Source: Methylovulum psychrotolerans
Lineage (GTDB): Bacteria; Pseudomonadota; Gammaproteobacteria; Methylococcales; Methylomonadaceae
Direction: 5' to 3'
Length of the DNA: 64,000 nt
NCBI RefSeq assembly: GCF_002923755.1
Contig: NZ_PGFZ01000008.1
Span: 230,244-294,243, forward strand
The notes beneath the pieces were generated by a model. It was given only the letters and a program-made list of their open reading frames with translations. It made no database searches and was not told the DNA's origin. Below, piece after piece: positions 45,797-55,751 of the stretch. The stretch's first letter is position 1. Each line of letters opens with the position of its first letter. The translations under genes were made by a program, and so were the position numbers.

Positions 45797-46983
45797 TGCG
45801 CCTATTTACGTTGCTACTGCTCTGCTTAAGCCTAGTGGGTTGTGCCGCTTGGGATACCGTTGGCGAAACCTTTTCGGGGGTCAGCGATTATTTTACTGGC
45901 GGCGCCGATAACACCGATCCGCCCAAACCCTTGAGCGAGTATACGCAAGAGCTAAAAATCCAAGTGCTGTGGAAAGAGTCGGTAGGCGCAGGGGCGGACG
46001 AACAAACCTTAAAATTGGTGCCCGGCATCGGCAGTGCCCAGATCATCGCCGCTGACCATAAAGGCCGTGTCCAAGCCAGGGATTTGCTGACGGGTAAGGA
46101 ACACTGGGAAGCAAAAACTGAGTTGCCATTTTCCGCAGGCCCTGGTATCGGCCATAACACCGCTATTTTAGGCACTAGCGATGCCGAAGTGTTGGCATTA
46201 AACGCCGACACGGGTACTGAGCGTTGGAAAGCTAAAGTCACCAGCGAAGTGCTGGCCGTGCCGACGATTGCCCACGGCATCGTCATTATCCACACCACCG
46301 ACGGCAAAGTCACTGCCATTAACGAAGCCACGGGCGCGAAGCTGTGGAGCTACGAAGTCGCGGTGCCGGCCTTAAGCATCCGTGGTACTGCCAGTCCTGT
46401 GGTGGTCGAGGATAAGCTGATCAGCGGTTATGACAACGGTAAACTGATTGCCTTAGAATTAAAAGACGGACGCTATATCTGGGAAAGCAGCATCGCCGTA
46501 CCGAAAGGCCGTTCCGAAGTCGACCGCTTAGTGGATTTGGACACCGACCCGCTGGAAGCGGCGGGCGTGGTTTATATTGCCGGATTCCATGGTGGGGTCA
46601 GCGCGGTGTCCGCTGTTGATGGCGATGTCATCTGGCGCAATGAGGAGGTGTCTTCCTCTACGGGCTTGAGCAACGATTGGCGGTATTTATACTTGTCAGA
46701 CAACGATAGCGATGTCTGGCAGTTGGATTTGCGTAGCGGCGCGTCGCTGTGGCGGCAAAAAGACTTGCACCAACGGCGTACCTCCGCCCCTGCCTCATAC
46801 GGCCACTATGTTGTGGTCGGCGATTTTGAGGGTTACGTCCATTGGTTAAGCACCGCCGATGGCCATCAAATGGCACGGGTGCAAATATCTAATAGCCCTA
46901 TCGAGGCTAAGCCTGTGGTCGTGGACAATATTGTCTACGTCTACGCCAAAGACGGCACACTTGCCGCTTTAACTGTCCAATAA
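45796..46983 (+). CDS. bamB: Outer-membrane assembly lipoprotein BamB
   Basis: Beta-propeller lipoprotein of the BAM complex, which inserts barrel proteins into the outer membrane; 395 residues. The lipobox is SLVGC (Cys at about residue 16). Propeller blades show PQQ-like repeats, e.g. VQARDLLTGKEHWEAKTELP, LALNADTGTERWKAKV and VTAINEATGAKLWSYEV. It sits between yfgM and der, the conserved order in gammaproteobacteria. Confidence 0.96.
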   Translation: MRLFTLLLLCLSLVGCAAWDTVGETFSGVSDYFTGGADNTDPPKPLSEYTQELKIQVLWKESVGAGADEQTLKLVPGIGSAQIIAADHKGRVQARDLLTGKEHWEAKTELPFSAGPGIGHNTAILGTSDAEVLALNADTGTERWKAKVTSEVLAVPTIAHGIVIIHTTDGKVTAINEATGAKLWSYEVAVPALSIRGTASPVVVEDKLISGYDNGKLIALELKDGRYIWESSIAVPKGRSEVDRLVDLDTDPLEAAGVVYIAGFHGGVSAVSAVDGDVIWRNEEVSSSTGLSNDWRYLYLSDNDSDVWQLDLRSGASLWRQKDLHQRRTSAPASYGHYVVVGDFEGYVHWLSTADGHQMARVQISNSPIEAKPVVVDNIVYVYAKDGTLAALTVQ

Positions 46984-46986
46984 ATT

Positions 46987-48390
46987 ATGTTACCTGTTAT
47001 AGCCTTGGTCGGCCGACCTAACGTCGGCAAATCGACCCTATTCAATTATTTGACCCGCAGCCGTGAGGCCCTTGTGGCGGACATGCCGGGTCTGACCCGC
47101 GACCGCCAGTACGGGCGCGTTAAACACGGTATCCGCCCCTGCTTGGTGGTCGATACGGGCGGTATTGCCGACGATGCCGAGGGCATCGAAAGCTTTTCCA
47201 GAAAACAAGTGCAAGTTGCCTTAGAAGAGGCGGATGTGGTGTTGTTTATGGTCGATGCGCGGGAAGGTCTGAGTGCCTCCGATAAGGCCATTGCAGAAAC
47301 CCTGAGAAAAATGGCCAAACCCATTATCTTAGTGACCAATAAGATTGACGGCTTGGATGCCGCTATTGCCGCCAGCGACTTTTATTCCTTGGCTTTGGGA
47401 GAGCCGTCACAAATTGCCGCTTCGCACGGGCGGGGGGTGCCGGAACTGCTGGAGCGCGTCAACCAATTGCTGCCTCCCGCCTCGGCGTTGGTCGATGATG
47501 AGGGTGAGCGCAAGGGCGTGGGCATTGCTGTGGTTGGCCGCCCCAATGTCGGCAAATCCACCTTGGTCAACCGCCTGCTTGGCGAAGAGCGGGTCATTGT
47601 GTTTGACCAACCCGGTACGACCCGCGACAGTATTTATATCCCTTTCGAGCGCAACGGCAAGCAGTTCACCTTGATTGATACTGCCGGGATGCGGCGGCGC
47701 TCAAAAATTGCCGAAACCATCGAAAAGTTCAGCGTCATCAAATCCCTGCAAGCGATTGAAAAAGCCCATGTCGTGATATATTTGATTGATGCCAGCGAAG
47801 GCGTGACCGATCAGGATGCGCATTTGTTGGGGTTGGTCATTGAGGCGGGCCGCGCCTTGATTATCGGCCTGAATAAATGGGACGGCTTAGACCACGCGCA
47901 AAAAGAGACCGTCAAACGCCAATTGGAAGTGAAGCTGTCTTTTATGGAATTCGCCGAAAAACACCCCATTTCTGCGCTGCACGGCAGCGGGGTCGGCAAA
48001 TTGTTCGATGTCGTCAACACCTTGTACGAGTCGGCGATGATTAACATGTCCACCCCGGTCTTGACGCGCATCCTCAAAGAGGCCACCGACGCGCACCAGC
48101 CGCCGATGGTCAATAACCGCCGCATCAAACTGAAATATGCCCACCAAGGTGGCCGTAACCCCCCGGTGGTGATTGTCCATGGCGTCCAGACGGATGCCCT
48201 GCCGATCTCTTATAAGCGTTATTTGACCAACTATTACCGCGAACAGTTAAAGCTGTCCGGTACGCCGATCCGCTTGGAGTTTAAATCGCCCGCTAATCCG
48301 TTTAGTGAGCAGAAAAAGAAACAGGTAGACTGGCAAGTGCAACGCCGCGAGAAAATCTTGCAGCGGGTGAAAAATAAGCAGAAAGGCTAG
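46987..48390 (+). CDS. der: Ribosome biogenesis GTPase Der (EngA)
   Basis: Tandem-GTPase protein required for 50S subunit maturation, 467 residues. Two complete G domains are visible: GRPNVGKSTLFNYL near residue 8 with NKID, and a second GRPNVGKSTLVNRLLG near residue 181 with LIDTAGMRRR and NKWD. The C-terminal KH-like domain includes PVLTRILKEATDAHQPP and RRIKLKYAHQGGRNPP. It starts 3 bases after the bamB stop. Confidence 0.97.
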   Translation: MLPVIALVGRPNVGKSTLFNYLTRSREALVADMPGLTRDRQYGRVKHGIRPCLVVDTGGIADDAEGIESFSRKQVQVALEEADVVLFMVDAREGLSASDKAIAETLRKMAKPIILVTNKIDGLDAAIAASDFYSLALGEPSQIAASHGRGVPELLERVNQLLPPASALVDDEGERKGVGIAVVGRPNVGKSTLVNRLLGEERVIVFDQPGTTRDSIYIPFERNGKQFTLIDTAGMRRRSKIAETIEKFSVIKSLQAIEKAHVVIYLIDASEGVTDQDAHLLGLVIEAGRALIIGLNKWDGLDHAQKETVKRQLEVKLSFMEFAEKHPISALHGSGVGKLFDVVNTLYESAMINMSTPVLTRILKEATDAHQPPMVNNRRIKLKYAHQGGRNPPVVIVHGVQTDALPISYKRYLTNYYREQLKLSGTPIRLEFKSPANPFSEQKKKQVDWQVQRREKILQRVKNKQKG

Positions 48391-48406
48391 GGTTGGCGGC
48401 TCCGCT

Positions 48407-49126
48407 TTAGTTCGCTAAACGGCCTATCACCAAATGGCGGGTTGATTGTAAGCTGTAATACACCGAGCTTTTGCTGGCGCTCCACGCATAACCGACCACC
48501 GTGCCGTTATTGTCGGCGTATAAGCGTAATTTGCCGCGTCCGACGCCAGAATCCCAGGTATCATCCGCTTGTAAGCGGGTATCGCCTGCGCCATGGCCGG
48601 TTTTGGACGAATCAATAATTTTTATTTCATACTGTTGCGTATTGGCAATGACGGGTTCGCTGGCAACCCGCGCCTTGGCGACATCATCCGCCATCATGAC
48701 ATGGCCCGTGGCCGTGGCATCTTCATCATTATATTCAATGGCGAAAATATCACCTTTTTGAATCTGCGTGATGTCAGAGACGGTGGTGAAGCCGTTTTGG
48801 TTGTTGATGGCGGTATGGTAAGCGGCGGCGGAGGGGCTGGTGGAGCCGAACCATTGGCTGAAATCGTTATCCGTCCAGCCATAAGCCTGTTTTAACAGCC
48901 GGGTCACAAAAGAGCTGCATTGGGTGCGGTTTTCATATGTTAAGGCACCGTTCACGCCAGCCCAATAGACATAAGTCGGGTTGTTGGCATACGCGTTTTT
49001 GTCGGGTGTGATATGGCTGACCAAGGTGTCGGCCCAGGCGACATGGGCAGGGTCGGCGTAGGCGGCAGACGCGGAAAACAGGCTGGCGGCGAATAAGAGA
49101 CGGCTAAAAGTTGAAATCGTGTTCAT
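48407..49126 (-). CDS. Secreted NlpC/P60-like cysteine hydrolase-type protein
   Basis: A 239-residue protein from ATG 49126 with a signal peptide (LLFAASLFSASAAYA). The mature part resembles the NlpC/P60 fold: the single cysteine C70 in RTQCSSFVTRLLKQAYGW, a KGDIFAIEY strand, and H142 in TGHVMMADD would make a Cys-His pair. A peptidoglycan or amide substrate is possible but unproven. It is on the opposite strand to der, and their 3' ends converge 17 bases apart. Confidence 0.62.
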   Translation of the reverse strand: MNTISTFSRLLFAASLFSASAAYADPAHVAWADTLVSHITPDKNAYANNPTYVYWAGVNGALTYENRTQCSSFVTRLLKQAYGWTDNDFSQWFGSTSPSAAAYHTAINNQNGFTTVSDITQIQKGDIFAIEYNDEDATATGHVMMADDVAKARVASEPVIANTQQYEIKIIDSSKTGHGAGDTRLQADDTWDSGVGRGKLRLYADNNGTVVGYAWSASKSSVYYSLQSTRHLVIGRLAN

Positions 49127-49375
49127 AGCTGGGGATCCATACAATAAAAGGTCAATGGTTTGATGGTGCTTAGTTTATAGGGTCGGGTTGAAAAAAACTG
49201 CGCTCTATTTACCGTGTTGGTGTGATGTATTTACCTAGCCCGGTGTTGCTGCCTTGTGCTATACCCCGTTGTTGTTATGGCGAAGCCATTTTGGCCTCAT
49301 CAGTGTTTTGCGCGTTACCTTAGGTTTACCCTTGCGCTTGGCAAAGACTTCTTTTTTAGACAATCCTCCCCTACT

Positions 49376-49882
49376 ATGGCCACTCTCAGCTTCCAAGGAA
49401 ACTCTGTACATACCAATGGCGAACTGCCTGCCGTCGGCTCTATCGCCCCCGCTTTTAAACTCGTCAACAGCAAGCTTGAAGACGTGGGCCTAGCGGCTTA
49501 TGTGGGTAAAAACAAAGTCCTCAATATCGTCCCCAGCTTAGACACCCCCACTTGCGCTGCCTCCGCGCGGATGTTTAACCAAAAAGCCGCCGCTATCGCC
49601 AACACCGTGGTGCTGCTGGTGTCCGCCGACCTGCCGTTTGCCCAATGCCGTTTTTGCACTAGCGAAGGCCTTGATAACGTCATTCCGCTGTCCACCTTCC
49701 GCTCCGGCTTCGCCGACGACTACGGCGTGCGCCTGACCGACAGCCTCCTCGCCGGCCTGACCGCCCGGGCCGTAGTGGTCGTAGATGCAGATGACCGAGT
49801 CCTGTACACTGAATTGGTCGCAGAGTTGGCGAATGAGCCGGATTATGACAGTGTGTTGAAGGTGTTGGCGGCGGTGGGGTGA
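49376..49882 (+). CDS. tpx: Thiol peroxidase Tpx (atypical 2-Cys peroxiredoxin)
   Basis: Periplasmic or cytoplasmic lipid-hydroperoxide peroxidase, 168 residues from ATG 49376 (MATLSFQGNSVHTNGELPAV). The peroxidatic cysteine is C60 in LDTPTCAASARMFN and the resolving cysteine is C94 in QCRFCTSEGLD. An extra cysteine, C91, three residues before C94, is not usual in Tpx. The longer frame from 49256 has no family match and is rejected as the start. No good ribosome-binding site is visible upstream. Confidence 0.93.
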   Translation: MATLSFQGNSVHTNGELPAVGSIAPAFKLVNSKLEDVGLAAYVGKNKVLNIVPSLDTPTCAASARMFNQKAAAIANTVVLLVSADLPFAQCRFCTSEGLDNVIPLSTFRSGFADDYGVRLTDSLLAGLTARAVVVVDADDRVLYTELVAELANEPDYDSVLKVLAAVG

Positions 49883-50340
49883 AGCTTAGGGAGTTTCCTC
49901 TTAAAGAAAGGGCGGGCGATGATGTTTGGCGGTGCCTAGCCGGGCTTTTCAGGTTGCTAAAAGCTGAATAGCCGTAATCGGCAAATTGAGTTTATGCCCT
50001 GCTTAGCACCGTTTCTATGGTAATAGGCAAGCGCACCCTAACCCGCATTCTGCCGCTGCGGTTGGGCCTAAATAGGGTATGCGGTGCGTTCCGAAGGCCG
50101 CCCAGTCCGGCGTAATAGTCCCGGCAGAAGAGAGCGGCACAAAACCATTTTTATAGGGTAGTCGCTATAAAATAGCCGATTTATCGCCTGTAAAATTCCT
50201 CTGCCATGCCGCCCCCTAAGTATCAATACCTCGCTTTCGCCGTCTCTAGCTCCCCAAATCGTCACATAAGTTTGTTTCGCCCCGCGATTTATGGATAATG
50301 TGTCTTTAATAGATTAAGTTATATAAAAGGATGACGCGAT
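49883..50340. other. Intergenic region between tpx and oadG
   Basis: A 458-base gap. Short minus-strand frames (for example 50068-50265) have no recognisable family. The last 15 bases hold AAAAGGATGACG, the ribosome-binding site for oadG. No terminator, RNA gene or operator could be supported. Confidence 0.55.
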
Positions 50341-50577
50341 ATGGCAGAATTAATGAGTAGTGGCGTTGAGCTGATGTTTGCGGGAATGGGTATTGTCTTT
50401 TTATTTTTGACGATGCTGGTGTTTGCCATTAACCTAATGTCCGCACTGGTGCAACGTTTTTTTCCCGAAGCGCCGCCCGTGCCTGCAATTTCTCAGGTGG
50501 CCACCAATAATGTTCCTGACAAGGCGACTGTGGCGGCGATCACCGCTGCTGTACACCAGTACCGCCAGCCCAAATAA
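50341..50577 (+). CDS. oadG: Oxaloacetate decarboxylase gamma chain
   Basis: Small membrane subunit (78 residues) of the Na+-pumping oxaloacetate decarboxylase that holds the alpha and beta chains together. It has one N-terminal helix (MFAGMGIVFLFLTMLVFAIN) followed by a short polar tail rich in Pro and Ala, the family layout. A ribosome-binding site AAAAGGA precedes it. Unusually it is separated from oadA by 428 non-coding bases. Confidence 0.9.
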   Translation: MAELMSSGVELMFAGMGIVFLFLTMLVFAINLMSALVQRFFPEAPPVPAISQVATNNVPDKATVAAITAAVHQYRQPK

Positions 50578-51005
50578 ATACGGGTACGGCTATTGGCTTA
50601 AAGGCTAGGCATGGGGTATAAAGGGTACTACCCGTCAGGCCTTTCACGTTTTTGCTTTATCTCTTACGCCCTTGGGCGGCATAAAGGGATAAAGCAAACC
50701 TGCAAGGCCTTAAGTGGCCGACCTATTCCCAGTGCTTACCTAAACGGATGCCGTCCATACCTTCTGGGATGGTTGGGGCAAGTGTGGCTTAGGGGCGGGC
50801 ATGAAATAAGTTTGTCACTTGGCTTAAGTGACGGCTGAATTGTCGTCATCTCCATCCTTAGCGTAGCCACACGCTTATTTTTACGCCTTCATCTTAGGCA
50901 ATCCCCACCTGATTTTATTTAGAAAACGCATTACGCTCAGTATTCAACCGACCTTGGCGGTCAAATGATTAAAGACTCATAAAAGTATTCTAGGAGAAAC
51001 ACAGC
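50578..51005. other. Gap between oadG and oadA with a hairpin
   Basis: A 428-base stretch with no convincing gene. A hairpin with perfect 11-base arms lies at 50651-50661 and 50688-50698 (TTTGCTTTATC / GATAAAGCAAA). The oadA ribosome-binding site AGGAGAAA is at the end. A separate promoter for oadAB may lie here. Confidence 0.6.
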
Positions 51006-52796
51006 ATGGTCAAACCCACAACAATGCCCTTAAAGATTACTGAGGTCGTCCTGCGGGACGCGCATCAGTCTATCCTGGCGACGCGGTTGCGTATCGAAGA
51101 TATGTTGCCGATTTGTGCAAAACTGGATGATATTGGTTATTGGTCTATCGAATCTTGGGGCGGGGCGACGTTTGATGCCTGTATCCGCTATCTGGGCGAA
51201 GACCCTTGGGAACGCTTACGCCTGCTGAAGGCGGCCATGCCTAAGACCCCACAACAAATGCTGTTGCGCGGACAAAATATTTTAGGCTACCGCCATTATG
51301 CCGACGATGTGGTCGATAAGTTTGTCGAACGTTGCGCGATTAACGGCATTGATGTGTTCCGTATTTTTGATGCCATGAACGACATGCGCAATATCGAACA
51401 TGCCGTCAAAGCCGTGCTGGTGACCGATGCCCATGCCCAAGGCACTATTTCCTACACCACTAGCCCGGTACATACCATGGAATCGTGGGTAGATTTGGGT
51501 AAGCAAATTGAAGATATGGGCGCCCATTCCATTTGTATTAAGGATATGGCGGGCTTGCTAAAGCCTTATGAAGCCTTCGAGTTAGTCTCCCGCCTAAAAA
51601 CCAGCACCAATATCCCCATCCACCTGCATTCCCACGCCACCACCGGCTTAAGCGTCGCCAGTATCATAAAGGCGGCGGAAGCGGGCATTGATAATGTCGA
51701 TACCGCCATTTCTTCATTGAGCATGACTTACGGGCATAGCGCCACCGAGACCATCGTCGCCGCTTTAGAAGACACCGAACGCGCCACCGGCTTAGATTTG
51801 ATTAAGCTGGAAGAGATCGCCGCCTATTTCCGCGACATCCGCAAAAAATACGCCCAGTTTGAAGGTAGCCTGAAAGGTGTCGATAGCCGTATCCTGATCG
51901 CGCAAGTGCCGGGCGGTATGTTGACCAATATGGAAAGCCAACTGAAAGAGCAGGGCGCGTCCGACAAGTTTGACGAAGTGATTCAAGAAATCCCCCGTGT
52001 CCGCGAAGATTTGGGCTTTATCCCGCTGGTGACGCCAACCTCGCAAATCGTCGGCACACAGGCGGTGATTAACGTCATGAGCGGCGAACGCTATAAGACC
52101 ATCACCAAAGAAACCGCCGGGGTACTGAAGGGCGAATACGGCGCGACTCCCGCACCCGTCAATGCCGAACTGCAAGCGCGGGTGCTGAATGGGGCGCAAC
52201 CGATTGTCTGCCGTCCGGCGGATTTGCTGGAAGCGGAAATGCACAAGCTGATTGCCGAGGTGCAGGAAAAAGCCCAAGCCGAAGGTGTGAAGCTGGCGGC
52301 GAATATTGAAGAGGACGCGCTGATTAACGGCATGTTTGCGCAAGTGGGCTGGAAATTTATTGCCAACCGTGGCAATCCCGCCGCGTTTGAAGCCGCGCCT
52401 AACCCCGAAGCCTTCGCCGCCGCCACTGCACCGAAAGCTGAACCGGTGGCCGAAAAGGGCATCGAAACCTATACGGTTAATGTCGATGGCCGGAATTTCC
52501 AAGTGGCGGTAGGGCCTGGCGGTTCCGCGTTGGCTATTCAAGCGGCGGTTGAAGAAGCCTCGCCGCAAGTGCTGGTCGCCCATGACGGGGCGGTGGTGTA
52601 TGCGCCGATGGCGGGTAATATCCTGAAGATTTTGGTCAGTGAGGGCAGTGTGGTGACTGAGGGCGAGATTGTCGTCATCATGGAAGCTATGAAAATGGAA
52701 ACTGAAGTGCGTTCCAAATATACGGGCATTGTTAGTGCCGTCCATGTCAAGGAAGGCGGTGCAGTTGCTGGCGGCAATGCTCTGATTTCCTTATAA
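51006..52796 (+). CDS. oadA: Oxaloacetate decarboxylase alpha chain (carboxyltransferase-biotin)
   Basis: Cytoplasmic subunit (596 residues) that transfers the carboxyl group from oxaloacetate to biotin. The carboxyltransferase domain starts [19 protein letters not shown]. The conserved C-terminal carboxylase domain follows from about residue 300 ([17 protein letters not shown]). The biotin domain ends the protein with K563 in the EAMKMET motif. Start ATG 51006 follows an AGGAGAAA site. With OadB and OadG it exports Na+ while making pyruvate. Confidence 0.97.
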   Translation: MVKPTTMPLKITEVVLRDAHQSILATRLRIEDMLPICAKLDDIGYWSIESWGGATFDACIRYLGEDPWERLRLLKAAMPKTPQQMLLRGQNILGYRHYADDVVDKFVERCAINGIDVFRIFDAMNDMRNIEHAVKAVLVTDAHAQGTISYTTSPVHTMESWVDLGKQIEDMGAHSICIKDMAGLLKPYEAFELVSRLKTSTNIPIHLHSHATTGLSVASIIKAAEAGIDNVDTAISSLSMTYGHSATETIVAALEDTERATGLDLIKLEEIAAYFRDIRKKYAQFEGSLKGVDSRILIAQVPGGMLTNMESQLKEQGASDKFDEVIQEIPRVREDLGFIPLVTPTSQIVGTQAVINVMSGERYKTITKETAGVLKGEYGATPAPVNAELQARVLNGAQPIVCRPADLLEAEMHKLIAEVQEKAQAEGVKLAANIEEDALINGMFAQVGWKFIANRGNPAAFEAAPNPEAFAAATAPKAEPVAEKGIETYTVNVDGRNFQVAVGPGGSALAIQAAVEEASPQVLVAHDGAVVYAPMAGNILKILVSEGSVVTEGEIVVIMEAMKMETEVRSKYTGIVSAVHVKEGGAVAGGNALISL

Positions 52797-52819
52797 CCTT
52801 GTATAGATAACGGATATTT

Positions 52820-53947
52820 ATGGAAAATCTCATTTCACTTTGGCACAGTACGGGGCTCTATAACTTTACCGGCGGTGAGGCATTTATGATGCTGGTCGGG
52901 TTTTTGCTCTTGTATCTGGCAATTAAAAAAGGCTTTGAGCCGTTATTATTATTGCCGATAGGCTTTGGGGCTATTCTCAGCAACATTCCCATTGCGGGTA
53001 TCGCCGAAGAGGGCGGTTTGCTGTACTACTTGTATTTCGGCATTAAGGCGGGGATTTTCCCTTTATTGATCTTCATGGGCGTAGGGGCGATGACCGATTT
53101 CGGCCCCATGCTGGCCAACCCTAAGACCTTGCTGCTGGGGGCGGCGGCGCAGTTCGGGATTTTTGCGTCATTACTGGGCGCGTTGGCCTTAAATGCCGTG
53201 CCGGGCTTGGAGTTCTCGCTCAAAGACGCGGCGGCGATAGGCATTATCGGCGGTGCGGACGGCCCGACGGCGATTTATGTCGCGTCAAAAATGGCTCCCG
53301 ATTTGCTGGGGGCGATTGCGGTCGCGGCCTATTCGTACATGGCTTTAGTGCCGCTGATCCAGCCACCCATTATGCGTGCCCTGACCACCGAGGCCGAACG
53401 CCGGATTGAAATGCAGCAAATGCGGGCGGTCAGCAAAACCGAAAAAATCGTGTTTCCGCTGATGCTGCTGTTTTTGTCGATTTTGTTGTTGCCGTCAGCG
53501 ACCCCGTTGATCGGCATGTTCGCGCTGGGCAACCTGATGAACACCTGCGGTGTGGTCGAACGCTTAAGCCAAACCGCGCAAAACGAGCTAATTAATATCG
53601 TCACCATCTTTTTAGGCTTGTCGGTCGGCTCCAAGCTGAGTGCCCATGCTTTTTTGCAATTCCAAACTTTGGGCATTTTGGCCTTGGGGGCGGTTGCTTT
53701 TGCTATCGGTACGGCTTCTGGAGTGATTATGGCGAAGATTATGAACAAGTTCAGCGATACGCCGATTAACCCGCTGATCGGCGCGGCAGGAGTCTCCGCC
53801 GTACCGATGGCGGCACGGGTAGCCAATAAGCTAGGTTTGGAAAGCAACCCACATAACTTCCTCCTGATGCACGCCATGGGGCCGAACGTCGCGGGCGTTA
53901 TCGGCTCGGCGGTGGCCGCCGGGGTATTATTGAGTTTGATTAAGTAA
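52820..53947 (+). CDS. oadB: Oxaloacetate decarboxylase beta chain (Na+ pump subunit)
   Basis: Membrane subunit (375 residues, about nine helices) that decarboxylates carboxybiotin and moves Na+ outward. Family motifs are [54 protein letters not shown] (with the Na+-site aspartate), [14 protein letters not shown] and the C-terminal [16 protein letters not shown]. It follows oadA by 23 bp in the same unit. Confidence 0.96.
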   Translation: MENLISLWHSTGLYNFTGGEAFMMLVGFLLLYLAIKKGFEPLLLLPIGFGAILSNIPIAGIAEEGGLLYYLYFGIKAGIFPLLIFMGVGAMTDFGPMLANPKTLLLGAAAQFGIFASLLGALALNAVPGLEFSLKDAAAIGIIGGADGPTAIYVASKMAPDLLGAIAVAAYSYMALVPLIQPPIMRALTTEAERRIEMQQMRAVSKTEKIVFPLMLLFLSILLLPSATPLIGMFALGNLMNTCGVVERLSQTAQNELINIVTIFLGLSVGSKLSAHAFLQFQTLGILALGAVAFAIGTASGVIMAKIMNKFSDTPINPLIGAAGVSAVPMAARVANKLGLESNPHNFLLMHAMGPNVAGVIGSAVAAGVLLSLIK

Positions 53948-53951
53948 GTCC

Positions 53952-53982
53952 TGGGAGCGCGGGCATCTTGCCCGCACTCCAA
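53952..53982. repeat. Internally deleted copy of the dispersed palindrome
   Basis: GGGAGCGCGGGCATCTTGCC then CGCACTCCAA keeps the left arm and the outer tip of the right arm of the 31901-31952 palindrome. About 20 bases of the inner right arm are missing. Confidence 0.75.
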
Positions 53983-54016
53983 CGATGTAAGTAACGGCTC
54001 ATTAATCAGGTCTCCG

Positions 54017-54068
54017 CAAGTCCTCCCCCGTTCCCTTCGGCTTCGCTCAAGGAACGGGGGAGGACTTG
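54017..54068. terminator. Perfect 18-base hairpin between convergent genes
   Basis: CAAGTCCTCCCCCGTTCC (54017-54034) pairs exactly with 54051-54068 across a 16-base loop containing CTTCGGCTTCGCTCAA. It lies between oadB and the convergent sua5 gene, so it could terminate transcription in both directions. No T-run is present. Its loop and inner arm recur near 35811-35840, so it may be a repeat that has been co-opted. Confidence 0.5.
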
Positions 54069-54121
54069 CCTGGGCGAAGCCGAAGGCTCGGCCTACTTCA
54101 TAAACCCTCCATAAGCCAAGC

Positions 54122-55111
54122 TTAATCCAGCCACGTCGTGGCTTTGTTTAAGCGGTCATTCACCGCCCGCCAGGCTTCGGTTTGGGGCGGCTGTTCAACT
54201 AAAATCCGTGCTAAGGGCAGGGCATCTAGTGTCCGTAACGCCGCGTACAGGGCTTGGGCGTAGTCTGCCGCTGCCGTGGGCAGGGTCAGGATATGCAGGC
54301 GCGGATCAGCGGGTAAGTTTTGTTGATAGGCCAATACGCCGATGTGGGGGTGTGTTGCCAACAAAGCTTGGGCTTGTGTCTGCAACCGTTCGGGCGCACA
54401 GCGCAGGGCGGGGGTGCTGGGCGCGTAATGCACCGCCATCATGCCGGGGGCGCGGATGTCGCTGCTTGGGGCCGCTTCCGGCAACAGCAAGGATTGGCCC
54501 AGCACCGCCTCTAACGCTGCCGGACTGATATGTCCAGGCCGCAATAAACGCGGCTGTGTGCCGCTTAAATCCACTATCGTCGATTCCACGCCCACTTGGC
54601 AGGGACCACCGTCTAAAATCATCGCCACCGCGTCGCCCAGTTCATCGGCGACATGCGCGGCGTGGGTGGGGCTGATGCGGCAAAAGCGGTTGGCGGACGG
54701 CGCGGCAATGCCGCCACCGAAGGCGCGTAATAAAGCCAAGGCGACCGGATGCCCAGGGACGCGCAAAGCGACCGTTTGCTGACCGCCAGTCACCGCCTCC
54801 GGTACTGCTGCCTGCTTGGGCAGCACCAATGCCAGCGGCCCCGGCCAAAACTGTGCCGCCAACTGCCGCGCCGCCTGTGGTATATGGGTTGCCCAGTCGT
54901 CCAATTGTGCGGCTTCGGCAATATGGACGATTAGCGGATGGTCGGCGGGGCGGCCTTTGGCGGCAAAAATGCCCCGCACCGCCTCGGCGTTACGCGCATC
55001 CGCGCCCAATCCGTAGACGGTTTCAGTCGGAAACGCGACTAGCCGCCCCTGGCGTAAGAGCGCCGCCGCTTCGGCAACCGCCGCCGCGTCAGCCTGTTTT
55101 AATTGCATCAT
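54122..55111 (-). CDS. L-threonylcarbamoyladenylate synthase (Sua5 type)
   Basis: Makes threonylcarbamoyl-AMP from threonine, bicarbonate and ATP for the t6A37 modification of ANN-decoding tRNAs. The YrdC-like domain is in the first 200 residues (LVAFPTETVYGLGADARN, then GRPADHPLIVHI and GGIAAPSANRFCRISPTHA). The 329-residue length includes the extra C-terminal Sua5 domain, joined by the linker APGMMAVHYAPSTP. It is thus Sua5 and not the short TsaC form. It is monocistronic here and convergent with oadB. Confidence 0.94.
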   Translation of the reverse strand: MMQLKQADAAAVAEAAALLRQGRLVAFPTETVYGLGADARNAEAVRGIFAAKGRPADHPLIVHIAEAAQLDDWATHIPQAARQLAAQFWPGPLALVLPKQAAVPEAVTGGQQTVALRVPGHPVALALLRAFGGGIAAPSANRFCRISPTHAAHVADELGDAVAMILDGGPCQVGVESTIVDLSGTQPRLLRPGHISPAALEAVLGQSLLLPEAAPSSDIRAPGMMAVHYAPSTPALRCAPERLQTQAQALLATHPHIGVLAYQQNLPADPRLHILTLPTAAADYAQALYAALRTLDALPLARILVEQPPQTEAWRAVNDRLNKATTWLD

Positions 55112-55751
55112 ATTTGCCTGTTGTTGATAGTAGGGGATGGTGCGTAAGTTGTGGGCGCAAGGCTGTTTTTAGACGCTGTGCTAGCCGCCGTTTTGTGCTG
55201 TCGGCAGCAAAGCCGCTCCCCATTAAATTATCTAATGATAAGGCGCGTGGGTCTGGAAAACAATCGATTTATCGGCCCGGCAGGGAATACCCTAACGCAG
55301 TAAGCCATAAGCTTTTTTTGTCAATATGTGACAAAAAAAGTCAGCCCTTGCCCAAAAAAGGGTAGCCATTATTTGTTACAGATTCATGCTTGCTGGGGCT
55401 TTATCCTAAACGTGTCATCTAAAGGCCTATATCTGTCTGTTCGCTTGGCAAAAACGCTTTAAAAATAAGCAAGATGAAGGCAATGTGAAAAAATACCCAA
55501 TTTTTTCGTAAATCAGGTATAAATTTTGCTTAGAAAGATCACGGCATGTAGTTTAAATAAACATTACCGTGATCTGATGCGGATGATGGGTAGGGTTAAG
55601 CAGATGGTCTAATCTCCCCACCACCATTGAAAATGCTTGGGAAGCGCTGAAAAGCCGTTTTCACAATCATTTAAAGTTTTTATTTTAAACTTCCCAGGCG
55701 TAAGATTAACCCTCGGCTTGATTCACCACTTTCAATTTCAAGAGAAAAATT
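55112..55751. other. Long leader region upstream of the first RTX gene
   Basis: A 640-base gap between divergent genes. It turns AT-rich from about 55420. An inverted repeat AGATCACGG (55536-55544) / CCGTGATCT (55567-55575) with a 22-base spacer looks like a possible operator. A weak ribosome-binding site (AGAGAAAAA) precedes the RTX start. The short plus-strand frames here overlap the start of sua5 and lack any family match. Confidence 0.55.
55536..55575. promoter_or_regulatory. Inverted repeat, candidate operator for the RTX gene
   Basis: Nine-base perfect arms AGATCACGG and CCGTGATCT separated by 22 bases, about 180 bases upstream of the RTX start codon. The spacing and AT-rich centre would suit a dimeric regulator or a small hairpin. 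No known regulator motif is recognised. Confidence 0.4.

Noticed and set aside
50068..50265. Minus-strand 65-codon frame between tpx and oadG
   Set aside because: Arg-rich low-complexity reading, no start signal, and no recognisable family.
51792..52745. Long minus-strand open frame (317 codons) inside oadA
   Set aside because: It is a shadow of the oadA codon pattern: His/Arg/Gly-rich, no family resemblance, no ribosome-binding site, and it lies fully within a well-conserved gene.
54829..55365. Plus-strand 178-codon frame overlapping the start of sua5
   Set aside because: It is antisense to a conserved gene over most of its length and continues into AT-rich leader sequence with no family match.
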